Source of the DNA: Flavobacteriia bacterium
GTDB lineage: Bacteria > Bacteroidota > Bacteroidia > Flavobacteriales_D > Crocinitomicaceae
Direction of reading: 5' to 3'
Length of the DNA stretch: 45,964 nucleotides
NCBI GenBank assembly: GCA_016183815.1
Contig: JACPDW010000009.1
Span: forward strand, 1 to 45,964
The notes below the pieces were generated by a model that saw only the letters and a program-made list of their open reading frames with translations, made no database searches and was not told where the DNA came from. Positions 31,682-41,473 of this stretch are shown here, piece after piece. Positions within the stretch are counted from its first letter, which is position 1. Each line of letters starts with the position of its first letter. The translations under genes and the position numbers were made by a program.

Positions 31682-33001
31682 TTGAAAACAAAAACATTAA
31701 AAGCCAATAAGGTAAATGTAGTAACCTTAGGTTGTTCAAAAAACATATTTGATTCTGAAGTAATGATGGCTCAATTAAAAGCCAATTGTTTCGATGTTCA
31801 TCATGAAGATAAAAAAAACGATTCTTCTATTGTCATTATCAACACTTGCGGTTTCATAGATCACGCCAAACAAGAATCCATTGATACAATCCTTCAATTT
31901 GCTGTTGCCAAAAACAAAGGATATCTTGAGAAATTGTATGTTACTGGCTGTTTGTCAGAAAGATATAAAGAAGATTTAATTAAAGAAATTCCTGAAGTAG
32001 ATGCTTTTTTTGGCACAAAAGATTTGGTTCCTTTATTAAAAACCCTAAAAGCAGATTACAAAAAAGAATTGATAGGTGAAAGACTATTGACAACACCTCG
32101 TCATTATGCCTATTTAAAAATTGCTGAAGGATGTGATAGACCTTGCTCTTTTTGTGCAATTCCATTAATGCGGGGACTTCATCGTTCTACCCCAATTGAA
32201 GAATTGGTTTTGTCCACACAAAAATTAGCCGAAAAAGGAGTAAAAGAAATCATGTTAATTGCACAAGATTTAACCTATTACGGCTTAGATTTGTACAAAA
32301 AAAGAACACTTTCCACATTACTTTCTCGTTTGTCTGAAGTTGAGGATATTGAATGGATTCGTTTGCATTATGCTTTCCCTTCTGGATTTCCGATGGATGT
32401 AATTGAGGAGATGAAAAACAACCCAAAAATTTGTAATTACCTAGATATTCCATTACAACATGGTTCTTCAAATATTTTACAAGCCATGAAAAGAGGCATT
32501 ACTAGGGAAAAAACCGAAGATTTAATTTATCAAATTAGAGATAAAATACCAGAAATAGCCATTAGAACCTCCTTAATTGCCGGTTTTCCTGGAGAAACAG
32601 AAAAAGATTTTGAAGAAACATCAAAATTTATACAAAAAATGCGCTTCGACCGCCTTGGAGTTTTCACCTATTCACATGAGGAAAACACAAGTGCATATAG
32701 TTTAAATGACGATGTACCAGTAAAAGAAAAAGAAAAAAGAGCAGAAAAGTGGATGGATATTCAATCAGAGATAAGTCTTGATTTAAATAAAAACAAAATA
32801 AACAAAACATTTAAAGTTCATTTTGATCGGATAGAAAATGAGTTTCTAATTGGAAGAACAGAATTTGATTCACCAGAAGTAGATAATGAAGTATTAATTG
32901 CCGCCTCAACACTTAAAAATCCGAATCAATTTATTGGCACTTTTCAACAAGTAAAGATAAATGATGTTACACCATTTGACTTGTTTGGAAATATTTTGTA
33001 A
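31682..33001 (+). CDS. rimO: Ribosomal protein S12 methylthiotransferase
   Basis: RimO is a radical-SAM enzyme that adds a methylthio group to an aspartate of ribosomal protein S12. The 439 residues show the MTTase N-terminal domain with cluster cysteines in LGCSKN, NTCGFIDHAK and VTGCLSERY. The radical-SAM CxxxCxxC is in AEGCDRPCSFCAIPLMRG, and LDIPLQHGSSNILQAMKRG and TSLIAGFPGETEKDFE follow. The C-terminal TRAM domain is at about 375-437. The start is TTG at 31682, since no ATG precedes the conserved VTLGCSKN. It likely shares a transcript with amn. It is convergent with the first PP2C gene. Confidence 0.95.
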   Translation: MKTKTLKANKVNVVTLGCSKNIFDSEVMMAQLKANCFDVHHEDKKNDSSIVIINTCGFIDHAKQESIDTILQFAVAKNKGYLEKLYVTGCLSERYKEDLIKEIPEVDAFFGTKDLVPLLKTLKADYKKELIGERLLTTPRHYAYLKIAEGCDRPCSFCAIPLMRGLHRSTPIEELVLSTQKLAEKGVKEIMLIAQDLTYYGLDLYKKRTLSTLLSRLSEVEDIEWIRLHYAFPSGFPMDVIEEMKNNPKICNYLDIPLQHGSSNILQAMKRGITREKTEDLIYQIRDKIPEIAIRTSLIAGFPGETEKDFEETSKFIQKMRFDRLGVFTYSHEENTSAYSLNDDVPVKEKEKRAEKWMDIQSEISLDLNKNKINKTFKVHFDRIENEFLIGRTEFDSPEVDNEVLIAASTLKNPNQFIGTFQQVKINDVTPFDLFGNIL

Positions 33002-33024
33002 ATTTTAAAATGATTTCTTTTCTT

Positions 33025-35163
33025 TTAGATTTTAACTCCAATCAAACAGATATCATCTACTTGTTCAAGATCTCCTTTCCATGAAACTAATTTTTTTTCT
33101 ATTTCATTTAGTTGATCTTCCATACATTTTTCACTAATAGAAAGCAATAATTCTTTGATTTGAGAAGACCTAAATTTTTTCTGTTTTGGTCCTCCAAATT
33201 GGTCTTGAAAGCCGTCAGTAAAAATGTAAATACAATCATGTTCTTGCAATTGAATAACATGATTAGTAAAGGGTTTAACGCCCTCTTGTTTACCAATAGG
33301 CTGCTTGTCAGGCTTATAATCAATGATTTGTTTATCTCTAAGTACCCACAGAGGGTTATTAGCTCCTGCCCAAAAAAGCAGTTTTGATTTTATATTCAAA
33401 GAGCAAAGTGAAATATCCATACCGTCATTTACATTTTCATCTGACTTCTCAAATTCAGCTACAACAAGTTCACGAGTTTTATTTAAGATTTCGTTAGGAA
33501 TTGCTAAGCCAAACTCACGAACAGCTCGATTTAAACCATTATTACACACCACAGAAACCATAGCACCTGGCACACCATGTCCTGTGCAATCTGCCGCAGC
33601 AAATAAAACAGAATCTCCAATTAACTCTAACCAATAAAAATCTCCAGCAACAATGTCTTTAGGTTTGTATAATATAAATGATTGAGGTAAAATACTTTGG
33701 ACCACCTTGTTAGAAGGCAATATGGCGGACTGAATTCTTTTTGCGTAAGTTATTGAGTCTGTTATTTCTTTATTTTTTTCTTCAACAATTTCTTTTTGAG
33801 ATAGTATAATTTTTTGCTGTATATTAGATTTTTTATATTTTGAATAAAACAATAACAGTAAAATTAATGAGATAAAAATACCTCCATATAGGGTGAATCT
33901 TTGAGAATTGATACTTGAAATCCTGTCATTCATAGCATTTATCTTTATTTTTTGATTAACTTTATTAATACTATCTTTAAAATTAATTTTACCTATTTCA
34001 TATTCAAATTCTTTTTGATAAATTTCCTCTTTCTTTTGTATAGATTTAAGAGAATCTTCAATTTTTCTTAATTTTTCTAAGTAAATTAAACTTAAATAGT
34101 GGTTGTTTTTTTTTCTATATATTAAATACAAAAGATTATTTGCTTGAAGTTGATCGTCAAGAGAAATAACATCTTCTGCTGTTTTTAATCCGAGAATTGC
34201 ATATTTAATTGCATTTGAATAGTCATTCATTTGTAAATAAAGTGACCCTAGATTGGTATAACTAATGGAAAGACCTAAGATGTTTTCCGTTTTTTTTCTA
34301 ATTTCAATACTTTTTTTATAAAAATCTAATGCTTTATTATTTTCGTTATTTCTTTTATAAATAGTTCCTAAATTATTATATACCATTCCTATCCCATCTT
34401 TATCATTTATTTCATTTCTTATTTTTAAACATTTTTCGAAAAAGTGTATAGCTTCATCTAATTTATTTTGATTAACATAAAGTGCACCTAAGTTGTTGTA
34501 TGTAAGTGCAATACTTTTTTTATTTCCAGTTTTTAATTTTACTTTTAAAGCTTTCTTATAGTAGTATTCAGCTTTTGGATAATCATTTAATCTTGAGAAT
34601 GCTAAACCAATGCTATTAAATGCAAAGCCAAGTTTTTCTTCATCTTTCGCGTTTTCATATATGCTGATTGCATTGATAAAATATGAAATTGATTTATTTG
34701 AATTACCAATGTCGTTATAGACATTTCCTAAGTTTGTAAAGGCATCGGCTTGACCACTATTATAATTTATCTCCTTATATATAATTAATGCTTTATTTAA
34801 TAATTCGATTGATTTAAGGTATTTTCCTTTAATTTTATTATTATTTCCTAAAATATTATATGACTTAGCTATTGCTTTTTTGAACCATTCTTTTTCTTTA
34901 GAATTTACTTTTTTTTTATTTAAATTGTTTTTTGCAATTTCAATAATTTTTTCATTTAATTCATTGTCTAGTTTTAAGTCTTCTAAGTATATTAAATCGT
35001 CCCATTTAGATAATGCATTAATTTTTATGGAATCATGCTTGTTTGAAGCAATAATTTTTTTTAATGAATCAATATTTTTATTCTTTTCATTGGAGGATTG
35101 TGAATAAAAAAAAAAGAAGTTAAACAACAATATCAAAATAAAATAATCTTTTTTAAATTTCAT
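33025..35163 (-). CDS. TPR sensor / PP2C (SpoIIE-type) phosphatase, copy 1
   Basis: A 712-residue protein. A signal-like N-terminus (FILILLFNFFFFYSQ) is followed by about seven TPR units from residue 75 to 340 (SGQADAFTNLGNVYNDIGNS, KSIALTYNNLGALYVNQNK). A coiled coil is followed by one membrane helix at about 421-440 (GGIFISLILLLLFY), a second coiled coil (EIVEEKNKEITDSITYAKRI), and a cytoplasmic PP2C domain to the end. Phosphatase metal sites are visible: AGDFYW, AAADCTGHGVPGAMVS, DGMDISL, FTDGFQDQFGG and QVDDICLIG. Proteins of this layout relay periplasmic signals to dephosphorylation of STAS-type regulators, but no such partner is encoded nearby. Last of three tandem paralogues; 21 bases separate it from copy 2. 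Confidence 0.9.
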   Translation of the reverse strand: MKFKKDYFILILLFNFFFFYSQSSNEKNKNIDSLKKIIASNKHDSIKINALSKWDDLIYLEDLKLDNELNEKIIEIAKNNLNKKKVNSKEKEWFKKAIAKSYNILGNNNKIKGKYLKSIELLNKALIIYKEINYNSGQADAFTNLGNVYNDIGNSNKSISYFINAISIYENAKDEEKLGFAFNSIGLAFSRLNDYPKAEYYYKKALKVKLKTGNKKSIALTYNNLGALYVNQNKLDEAIHFFEKCLKIRNEINDKDGIGMVYNNLGTIYKRNNENNKALDFYKKSIEIRKKTENILGLSISYTNLGSLYLQMNDYSNAIKYAILGLKTAEDVISLDDQLQANNLLYLIYRKKNNHYLSLIYLEKLRKIEDSLKSIQKKEEIYQKEFEYEIGKINFKDSINKVNQKIKINAMNDRISSINSQRFTLYGGIFISLILLLLFYSKYKKSNIQQKIILSQKEIVEEKNKEITDSITYAKRIQSAILPSNKVVQSILPQSFILYKPKDIVAGDFYWLELIGDSVLFAAADCTGHGVPGAMVSVVCNNGLNRAVREFGLAIPNEILNKTRELVVAEFEKSDENVNDGMDISLCSLNIKSKLLFWAGANNPLWVLRDKQIIDYKPDKQPIGKQEGVKPFTNHVIQLQEHDCIYIFTDGFQDQFGGPKQKKFRSSQIKELLLSISEKCMEDQLNEIEKKLVSWKGDLEQVDDICLIGVKI

Positions 35164-35184
35164 TTTATAACTAATTATTTCCAG

Positions 35185-37161
35185 CTAACATCTAATTCCA
35201 ATAATACAGACATCGTCAACTTGTTCTAGTTTATCTTTCCAAGAATCAAATGTAGTTAAAATTTTATCTTTTTGTTCATTTAAGGGTAAATGATTAATTG
35301 AAATAAATAACTCTTTCATTTTAGATGTTCTAAATTTTTTCTCTTTTGGACCACCAAATTGATCTTGAAAGCCATCTGTAAAGAAATATAGACAATCATT
35401 TTTTTGCAATTGAATAAGATGATTTGTAAATGGCTTTACCTCATCGTGTTTTCCAATGGGTTGTTTGTCTGGTTTAAATTCGATTATTTCATCATTTCTT
35501 ATAATCCAAAGAGGATTATTAGCTCCAGACCATTGAAGCTGATATGTTTTTCGGTTTAACGAACATAAAGAAATGTCCATTCCATCTTTTACTTCTTCTT
35601 CTGATTTTTTAAATTCCTCTAAAACAAGTTCTCTTGTTTTATCCAATATTTCATTGGGTTTTGTTAAACCAAATTCTCTCACAGCTCTATTTAACCCATT
35701 ATTACACACAACCGAAACCATTGCACCAGGCACACCATGTCCTGTACAATCAGCAGCTGCTACTAATACTGTGTCCTCAATCATTTCCAGCCAATAAAAA
35801 TCTCCTGCAACTATATCCTTTGGTTTATAAAACACAAACGACTCTTTAAAATAGGTTTGAAATAAATGATTTGGTGGCAAAATGGCCTTTTGAATTCGTT
35901 TAGCATAAATAATAGAATCCAAAATTTCTTTTTGTTTTTTTTCAACTAATAATTTTTGATTTTCAATGATGTTTTTTTTAATATTTACTTCTTTAAAAGA
36001 TTTTTTTAAAACAAAAAAGAAAATTGAAATTAACAATAAAACTAATAAAATTAGAAGAATAAAAATTTGTTGTCTTAAACTTTTTTCATTTGAAATCTCT
36101 TTTTCTTTTTTTAACTTTATATCGTTTAATTTTTTGTATTGTTTTAATTCTACTTCTATTTGTTTTTGTATTAATATTTTTTCGTTATTATTTTTAAGTA
36201 TCATATCTTTTACTAAATTATATTCTTCAAGATAATGTAAAGATTTATTAACATTTTTAGAAGATTTATACAATTTATATAAATAAAAAGTAGAATTTTC
36301 ATGAATTTTTAATAACTTAAATGTTTTTGATATTTCTAAAGATTTAAGTAAAGATTTTAAAGCCAAATCATTCATTTTTAAATAAAATTGACATTGTCCT
36401 TTTCTCTGAAGTGAATATGCTATTCCAGTATTATAATCAATAGATTTATAAACATTTGAAGAGGAGTCAAGAAATTGAATTGCTTTTAAGTAATTTTTTT
36501 GTTTTCTATAAATTTCACCGAGATTACAAATAGAATTCGCAAGATTAAGTTTATCCTCTTTTTGTAAAGAAATATTAATACTTTTTTGAAAAAAATACAT
36601 TGCTTTATCGTAAATATCCAATTCTGAATAACATAAGCCAATATTATTATATGTAGGTCCGTGATTTATAGTTTTATTTTTAAATTTTACACTTTTTAAA
36701 AAGTAGGTTAATGCTTTTTGACTAGAATTTATATCTCTATAAACCAATCCCATATTATTAAGTATATTACTCTCAAGAGTAAATAATTTGTCTTTTGTAG
36801 CAATCGAATATGCTTTTGAAAAACAACTCAATGCTTTAATCATATCATTTTTTTCAAATGCAACTAAACCAATGTTATTTAATGAAAGAGCATAATGATA
36901 TCTATAAAACAATTTCGATATCTTACTATTTCTTTTTACATTGATATTTTTTAAACACAAATTAATAATAAGGTTGTTTAATTTTAAATCCTTTTCTGAA
37001 TCAGAAGTATAAATAAGTTCGTCCCAATTAATTAATGAAAGTACCTTTAAAGAATCATTTTTGGAAGTATAATATTGATTTTTATAGTATTCTTCATTTT
37101 TATTTTGACTAAAGGAAATAAAAATAATTAAAACAAAAATAAAAGCAATTAGTTTATACAC
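35185..37161 (-). CDS. TPR sensor / PP2C (SpoIIE-type) phosphatase, copy 2
   Basis: A 658-residue paralogue. The signal-like start is IAFIFVLIIFISFSQ. TPR units cover about 85-310 (YHYALSLNNIGLVAFEKNDM, SNILNNMGLVYRDINSSQKA). The membrane helix is at about 362-385 (FILLILLVLLLISIFFFVL), followed by KKEVNIKK-type coiled coil and ILDSIIYAKRIQKAILPP. The phosphatase keeps the same sites as copies 1 and 3 (AGDFYW, AAADCTGHGVPGAMVS, DGMDISL, FTDGFQDQFGG, QVDDVCIIG). The TPR half has diverged far more than the phosphatase half. No promoter of TAnnTTTG type was found in the 96 bases before it. Confidence 0.9.
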   Translation of the reverse strand: MYKLIAFIFVLIIFISFSQNKNEEYYKNQYYTSKNDSLKVLSLINWDELIYTSDSEKDLKLNNLIINLCLKNINVKRNSKISKLFYRYHYALSLNNIGLVAFEKNDMIKALSCFSKAYSIATKDKLFTLESNILNNMGLVYRDINSSQKALTYFLKSVKFKNKTINHGPTYNNIGLCYSELDIYDKAMYFFQKSINISLQKEDKLNLANSICNLGEIYRKQKNYLKAIQFLDSSSNVYKSIDYNTGIAYSLQRKGQCQFYLKMNDLALKSLLKSLEISKTFKLLKIHENSTFYLYKLYKSSKNVNKSLHYLEEYNLVKDMILKNNNEKILIQKQIEVELKQYKKLNDIKLKKEKEISNEKSLRQQIFILLILLVLLLISIFFFVLKKSFKEVNIKKNIIENQKLLVEKKQKEILDSIIYAKRIQKAILPPNHLFQTYFKESFVFYKPKDIVAGDFYWLEMIEDTVLVAAADCTGHGVPGAMVSVVCNNGLNRAVREFGLTKPNEILDKTRELVLEEFKKSEEEVKDGMDISLCSLNRKTYQLQWSGANNPLWIIRNDEIIEFKPDKQPIGKHDEVKPFTNHLIQLQKNDCLYFFTDGFQDQFGGPKEKKFRTSKMKELFISINHLPLNEQKDKILTTFDSWKDKLEQVDDVCIIGIRC

Positions 37162-37257
37162 GATTTTAAAATTAATACAAATTTTGAAAAATAATTAATG
37201 AAATTACTTAAATAGTTTTATAGAATTTATAAATCAATATTTTTAACAACATAAACA

Positions 37258-39285
37258 TCAAATTTTTACTCCAATAATGCACACATCATCAATCTGTTCT
37301 TGTTTGCCTTTCCATAAATTGAAAGTATGCTGAATTTTATCTTTTTGATTGATTAAAAGCAAGTGATTTATTGATTTAAATAACTCTTTCATCTGTGATA
37401 CCCTGAATTTTTTCTTTTTTGGCCCTCCAAATTGATCTTGAAGCCCATCAGTAAAAAGGTATATTATATCTTTTTTTTCTAAATTGATTACATGAGTTGT
37501 AAATGGTTGAATTTCATAATGTTTTCCTATTGGCTGTTTATCGGGCTTGGTTTCGAGTAACTCAACCTGACCTTGAGAATTATTGCGTAAAATCCAAAGT
37601 GGATTATTTGCTCCAGCCCAGCTTAATTTTTTTGCTTTTAAATCGTAAGCACACAATGAAATATCCATCCCATCTTTTACCTCCTCGTCTGATTTTTCAA
37701 ATTCTTGAATAACAAGCTCACGAGTTTTATCTAATATTTTTCCAGGTTCCTTAATATTAAACTCTCTAACAGAACGATTTAAAGCGTTATGACAAACTAC
37801 AGAAACCATCGCTCCTGGTACACCGTGACCAGTACAGTCTGCTGCTGCAAATAAAACAGTATCACCCACCACCTCCAACCAATAAAAATCACCAGCTACG
37901 ATGTCTTTAGGTTTATAAAAAATAAATGATTCATTAAAAGTTGATTTAAAAATATTGTCTGAAGGTAAAATCGCTGTCTGAATTCTTTTAGCATAAGTTA
38001 TAGAATCAGTAATTTCTTTGTTTTTTTCTTCTAAATTTAAATGTGCTTGCTCGACTTGTTTTTTTTGCTTTTCAATAAGTTTTTTTTGTTTAAAAATTAT
38101 TCTATACCTATTCCATAAAAAGACAGAAAAAATTATTACCAATACTAAACCAATCAAGAAAAAGTATTTTTGCTTCCTATTACTCTTAATTTCAGCATTT
38201 TTAAGTGCAGTTTTTTGAATATACTGCAAACTATCAGTAGTTGTTTTTTTATCGTATTCAAATTTAAAATGTTCTTGAATTACTTTTTTCTTTTTTTCAT
38301 CATCTTGAACTTTTTCAATATAAAAGTTATGTTCTGATTGGTAAAAAAATGCTTTTTCCCATTGTTTTTTTATTTTATAACATTCACTTAAATTATTTGA
38401 GATCTCAGATAAAAGCTTTGGATTATCAATTTTTTTTGCATACGGATATAAATCAATTAAATTTTTTAAAGCTTCATCTGTTTTATTTAATTTCATTAAT
38501 GCTTGGCAAAAATTATTTACTGTTCTTGCAAAAGTCAATGAATTACCTACTTTTCTAAAAATATTTATCGACTCTTCTAAGTGCTTTATTGCATTTTCAT
38601 AATCAGTTTTTTTTATTAAAACCAATCCAATATTATTTAATGTAATAGCTAAAGGAAAACTGTCTTTTTTTATTCTTAAAAAATGTAAATTTTCATTAAA
38701 AAGTTGTAATGATTTATCCAATTGATTTTGATCTCTATAAATGGTTGCAAGATTATTGTTTACTTGAATCACCCCTATAATGTTTACTAGTTTTTTTCTA
38801 ATGATTTGAGATTTAGAATAATATTTAATTGCATCATCATAAAAATCCAAATCTTGATAAACATTACCTAAATAATTATATACGTTTGCAATTCCATCCA
38901 AGTCCTTAATTTTTTCAAAAAGGGTCAAAGCTTTTAGATGATAATTTATACCTTCAATATAATTTCCTTTAGTTTTATAGTAAAAAGCCAAATTATTGTA
39001 TGCAACACAAATTTGTTGAGTAAAATAATATTTTTGTAATTCAGTGCTTTTTTCTGATTTAAGTTTTTTTTGACAAATTTTTATTGCATTTTCTGTATAA
39101 AACTTAATATCTTCGTAGTTATTAGTGTTCGATAATTTAATGTATTTATCAACTAAAGCACTGTCATTCTTTATTTTACTTAAAATATTTTTTATTGAAT
39201 CATTTGATGGATTTGAAAAAATAGTTAATGAAATCAATAAGTATAATAAGACAATTGAACTTAATATTTTATTAACTTTTTTCAT
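37258..39285 (-). CDS. TPR sensor / PP2C (SpoIIE-type) phosphatase, copy 3
   Basis: A 675-residue paralogue and first of the tandem set in transcription order. The N-terminus is hydrophobic (ILSSIVLLYLLISLTIF). TPR units run from about 75 to 320 (NLAFYYKTKGNYIEGINYHL, GIANVYNYLGNVYQDLDFYD). The membrane helix is at about 371-393 (YFFLIGLVLVIIFSVFLW). A coiled coil (KQKKLIEKQKKQVEQAHLNL) joins EITDSITYAKRIQTAILPS and the PP2C domain with AGDFYW, AAADCTGHGVPGAMVS, DGMDISL, FTDGLQDQFGG and QIDDVCIIG. It carries a small insertion, NNSQGQVELLE, after the NNPLWILR strand that the other two lack. Confidence 0.9.
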   Translation of the reverse strand: MKKVNKILSSIVLLYLLISLTIFSNPSNDSIKNILSKIKNDSALVDKYIKLSNTNNYEDIKFYTENAIKICQKKLKSEKSTELQKYYFTQQICVAYNNLAFYYKTKGNYIEGINYHLKALTLFEKIKDLDGIANVYNYLGNVYQDLDFYDDAIKYYSKSQIIRKKLVNIIGVIQVNNNLATIYRDQNQLDKSLQLFNENLHFLRIKKDSFPLAITLNNIGLVLIKKTDYENAIKHLEESINIFRKVGNSLTFARTVNNFCQALMKLNKTDEALKNLIDLYPYAKKIDNPKLLSEISNNLSECYKIKKQWEKAFFYQSEHNFYIEKVQDDEKKKKVIQEHFKFEYDKKTTTDSLQYIQKTALKNAEIKSNRKQKYFFLIGLVLVIIFSVFLWNRYRIIFKQKKLIEKQKKQVEQAHLNLEEKNKEITDSITYAKRIQTAILPSDNIFKSTFNESFIFYKPKDIVAGDFYWLEVVGDTVLFAAADCTGHGVPGAMVSVVCHNALNRSVREFNIKEPGKILDKTRELVIQEFEKSDEEVKDGMDISLCAYDLKAKKLSWAGANNPLWILRNNSQGQVELLETKPDKQPIGKHYEIQPFTTHVINLEKKDIIYLFTDGLQDQFGGPKKKKFRVSQMKELFKSINHLLLINQKDKIQHTFNLWKGKQEQIDDVCIIGVKI

Positions 39286-39406
39286 TTATTAGCAATGGAT
39301 ATTTTGTAAAGTTAATATTAATACCGATTTTCAAATTATATAGTCCATTTTGAAAAAAGAAAATTTTTTTTAAACAAAAGAATGATGTGTATTTTGCCTT
39401 AGATAA

Positions 39407-40168
39407 TTACTCTAAGTCAATACCAACCGGACAATGGTCTGACCCCAATACATCATTTAAGATAAAAGCATCTTTTACAGAGGAAATAATTGAGTTTGAA
39501 CACAAAAAATAATCGATTCTCCAGCCAACGTTTTTTTGTCTTGCCCCAGCTCTGTAACTCCACCATGAATATTTTATTTCATTAGGATAAAAATGTCGAA
39601 AAGTATCTACAAATCCATTTGCAACATAATTGTTCATACCATCAATCTCTTCTTGCATGTAACCAGCATATTTGTTATAATTAGCTTTTGGATTTTTTAA
39701 ATCTATGTCTTTATGAGCCACATTCAAATCACCGCAAACAATAACAGGTTTGTTTTTTTCTAACTCTTTGATAAATTGTAAAAAATCCATGTCCCAAGTG
39801 CAACGATAAGGTAAACGAGCCAACTCACTGCCAGAATTTGGAACATATACATTCACAAGGTAAAAATGATTTAATTCTAACGCAATTACTCGACCTTCAT
39901 TATCATGTTCCTCTTTTCCTATTTTTTTTATGACATGTTGTGCTTTTTCTTTACTCAAAATTGTTGTTCCTGAATATCCTTTTTTTTCAGCTTCGTTACA
40001 GTAAATATCGTAACCTTTAATATTTTTTAATGCCTCTTTTACCTGTTCTTCACTTGCTTTTGTTTCTTGAAGACAAATAATATCAGGATTTAATCGATAG
40101 AGATCTTTTTCAAAATCTTTTTGCATAATGGCTCTTATACCATTTACGTTAAATGAGATTATTTTCAT
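39407..40168 (-). CDS. xth: Exodeoxyribonuclease III
   Basis: A 253-residue Mg-dependent AP endonuclease and 3'-5' exonuclease of base-excision repair. The EEP-fold motifs are complete: MKIISFNVNGIRA, DIICLQETKA (metal Glu), NVYVPNSG (catalytic Tyr), CGDLNVAHKDIDL (Asp/Asn), YSWWSYRAGARQKNVGWRID and LGSDHCPVGI (Asp-His pair). Length is normal. It lies 12 bases after dapD and is probably co-transcribed with it; the pairing seems positional only. Confidence 0.95.
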   Translation of the reverse strand: MKIISFNVNGIRAIMQKDFEKDLYRLNPDIICLQETKASEEQVKEALKNIKGYDIYCNEAEKKGYSGTTILSKEKAQHVIKKIGKEEHDNEGRVIALELNHFYLVNVYVPNSGSELARLPYRCTWDMDFLQFIKELEKNKPVIVCGDLNVAHKDIDLKNPKANYNKYAGYMQEEIDGMNNYVANGFVDTFRHFYPNEIKYSWWSYRAGARQKNVGWRIDYFLCSNSIISSVKDAFILNDVLGSDHCPVGIDLE

Positions 40169-40180
40169 TTGATTTAAATT

Positions 40181-40990
40181 TTAAACTGCAATTTGATACT
40201 GTCTTAACACGTCATTTAAACTCGTTTTCAGGTCTGTACTCTCTTTTCTTTTACCGATAATCAATGCACAGGGAACTTGATATTCACCTGCTGGAAATTG
40301 TTTTGAATATGACCCTGGAATTACTACACTTCTGTTTGGGATAAATCCTTGGTATTCCTTTTTCTCTTTAGAACTGACGTCAATAATTTTTGTTGATTTT
40401 GTTAAGACCACATTCGCACCTAAAACTGCTTCTTTCCCAACTCTAACACCTTCAACAACAATACATCTAGAACCTACAAAAGCACCATCTTCAATAATAA
40501 CAGGACTCGCTTGAAGAGGTTCTAAAACTCCGCCGATACCTACTCCACCGCTAAGATGAACATCTGAGCCAATTTGAGCACATGACCCTACCGTTGCCCA
40601 GGTGTCAACCATAGTACGATGATCTACATACGCACCAATATTCACATAAGATGGCATTAAAATGACACCAGAAGCGATAAATGAGCCGTAACGAGCTATT
40701 GCATGAGGAACAACTCTAACACCTAAGTTTTTATAATTCTTTTTAAGAGCCATCTTGTCATAAAACTCAAAAGGACCAAGTTCAATAGTTTCCATCTGAC
40801 GAATGGGAAAATATAAAATCACTGCTTTTTTAACCCATTCGTTTACAATCCAATCCCCATTATCATTAGGTTCTGCCACACGAAGAATTCCTTTGTCTAA
40901 ATCTTCTATTACTTGATTTATTGCTTGAATACTTTCTTTGTTTTGAAGTAATTCACGGTTTTCCCATGTATTTTCGATAATTGAACGCAT
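40181..40990 (-). CDS. dapD: 2,3,4,5-tetrahydropyridine-2,6-dicarboxylate N-succinyltransferase
   Basis: DapD succinylates tetrahydrodipicolinate in the lysine/diaminopimelate pathway, feeding peptidoglycan synthesis. The 269 residues have an N-terminal helical part (ENTWENRELLQNKESIQAIN) and a left-handed beta-helix with hexapeptide repeats: VILMPSYVNIGAYVDHRTMV, VGSCAQIGSDVHLSGGVGIG, EDGAFVGSRCIVVEGVRVGK. The start is ATG 40990 (MRSIIENTW); a longer frame from 41008 would begin inside the -7 element. It is divergent from ruvX, with 32 bases between the start codons. Confidence 0.95.
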   Translation of the reverse strand: MRSIIENTWENRELLQNKESIQAINQVIEDLDKGILRVAEPNDNGDWIVNEWVKKAVILYFPIRQMETIELGPFEFYDKMALKKNYKNLGVRVVPHAIARYGSFIASGVILMPSYVNIGAYVDHRTMVDTWATVGSCAQIGSDVHLSGGVGIGGVLEPLQASPVIIEDGAFVGSRCIVVEGVRVGKEAVLGANVVLTKSTKIIDVSSKEKKEYQGFIPNRSVVIPGSYSKQFPAGEYQVPCALIIGKRKESTDLKTSLNDVLRQYQIAV

Positions 40991-41005
40991 AATTGTGTTT
41001 TGCTT

Positions 41006-41013
41006 CAAAATTA
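41006..41013 (-). promoter_or_regulatory. dapD -7 element in a very short divergent region
   Basis: The minus strand reads TAATTTTG, placing transcription start near 41000, ten bases before dapD. On the plus strand TACATTTT (41012-41019) overlaps it by two bases and ends three bases before the ruvX ATG, a possible but weaker -7 element for a leaderless ruvX mRNA. Confidence 0.5.
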
Positions 41014-41022
41014 CATTTTTTT

Positions 41023-41469
41023 ATGAAATTGTTTAACTTTACCCACGTGGGAAAAATTTTGGCAATTGATTTTGGTTTAAAAAGAATGGGTTTAGCTCTT
41101 TCAGATGAAACTCACACCTTTGCCTTTGGTTTACATACAGTTGAAAGTAAATTCATTGAAAAGGAATTAATTGCACTATTTAAGAAAGAAAAAATAAATC
41201 TTATTGTTTTGGGCTATCCGAAAACCTTAAAATTAAAAGATACTCATGTAACAGAAAATGTCTTGTTGTTTAAAAAAAGATTAGAAAATTTGTTTACAAC
41301 AATTCAAATTGAATTATACGATGAACGATTTACTTCAAAAATGGCTACTGATAGTTTTAGATTAACAGGATTAAGTCAAAAAAAAGCAAAAGAAAAAGCA
41401 CTGATTGATGAAGTCAGTGCTGTTATTATATTACAAGGTTTTTTAAATCTAAAAACAAATAGAAATTAA
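41023..41469 (+). CDS. ruvX: RuvX/YqgF-type putative Holliday junction resolvase
   Basis: A 148-residue RNase H-fold protein of the YqgF/RuvX family, linked to pre-16S rRNA 5' maturation and proposed to resolve Holliday junctions. The first acidic residue is in KILAIDFGLKRMGLALSDE; the second motif is IELYDERFTSKMA; the last acid is in LIDEVSAVIILQGFL. The start at 41023 (MKLFNFTHVGK) is preferred to the TTG at 40993, which would lie next to dapD's start and inside the promoter region. Length is typical. It is convergent with the lipoprotein gene, leaving four bases between the stops. Confidence 0.9.
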   Translation: MKLFNFTHVGKILAIDFGLKRMGLALSDETHTFAFGLHTVESKFIEKELIALFKKEKINLIVLGYPKTLKLKDTHVTENVLLFKKRLENLFTTIQIELYDERFTSKMATDSFRLTGLSQKKAKEKALIDEVSAVIILQGFLNLKTNRN

Positions 41470-41473
41470 ACTT

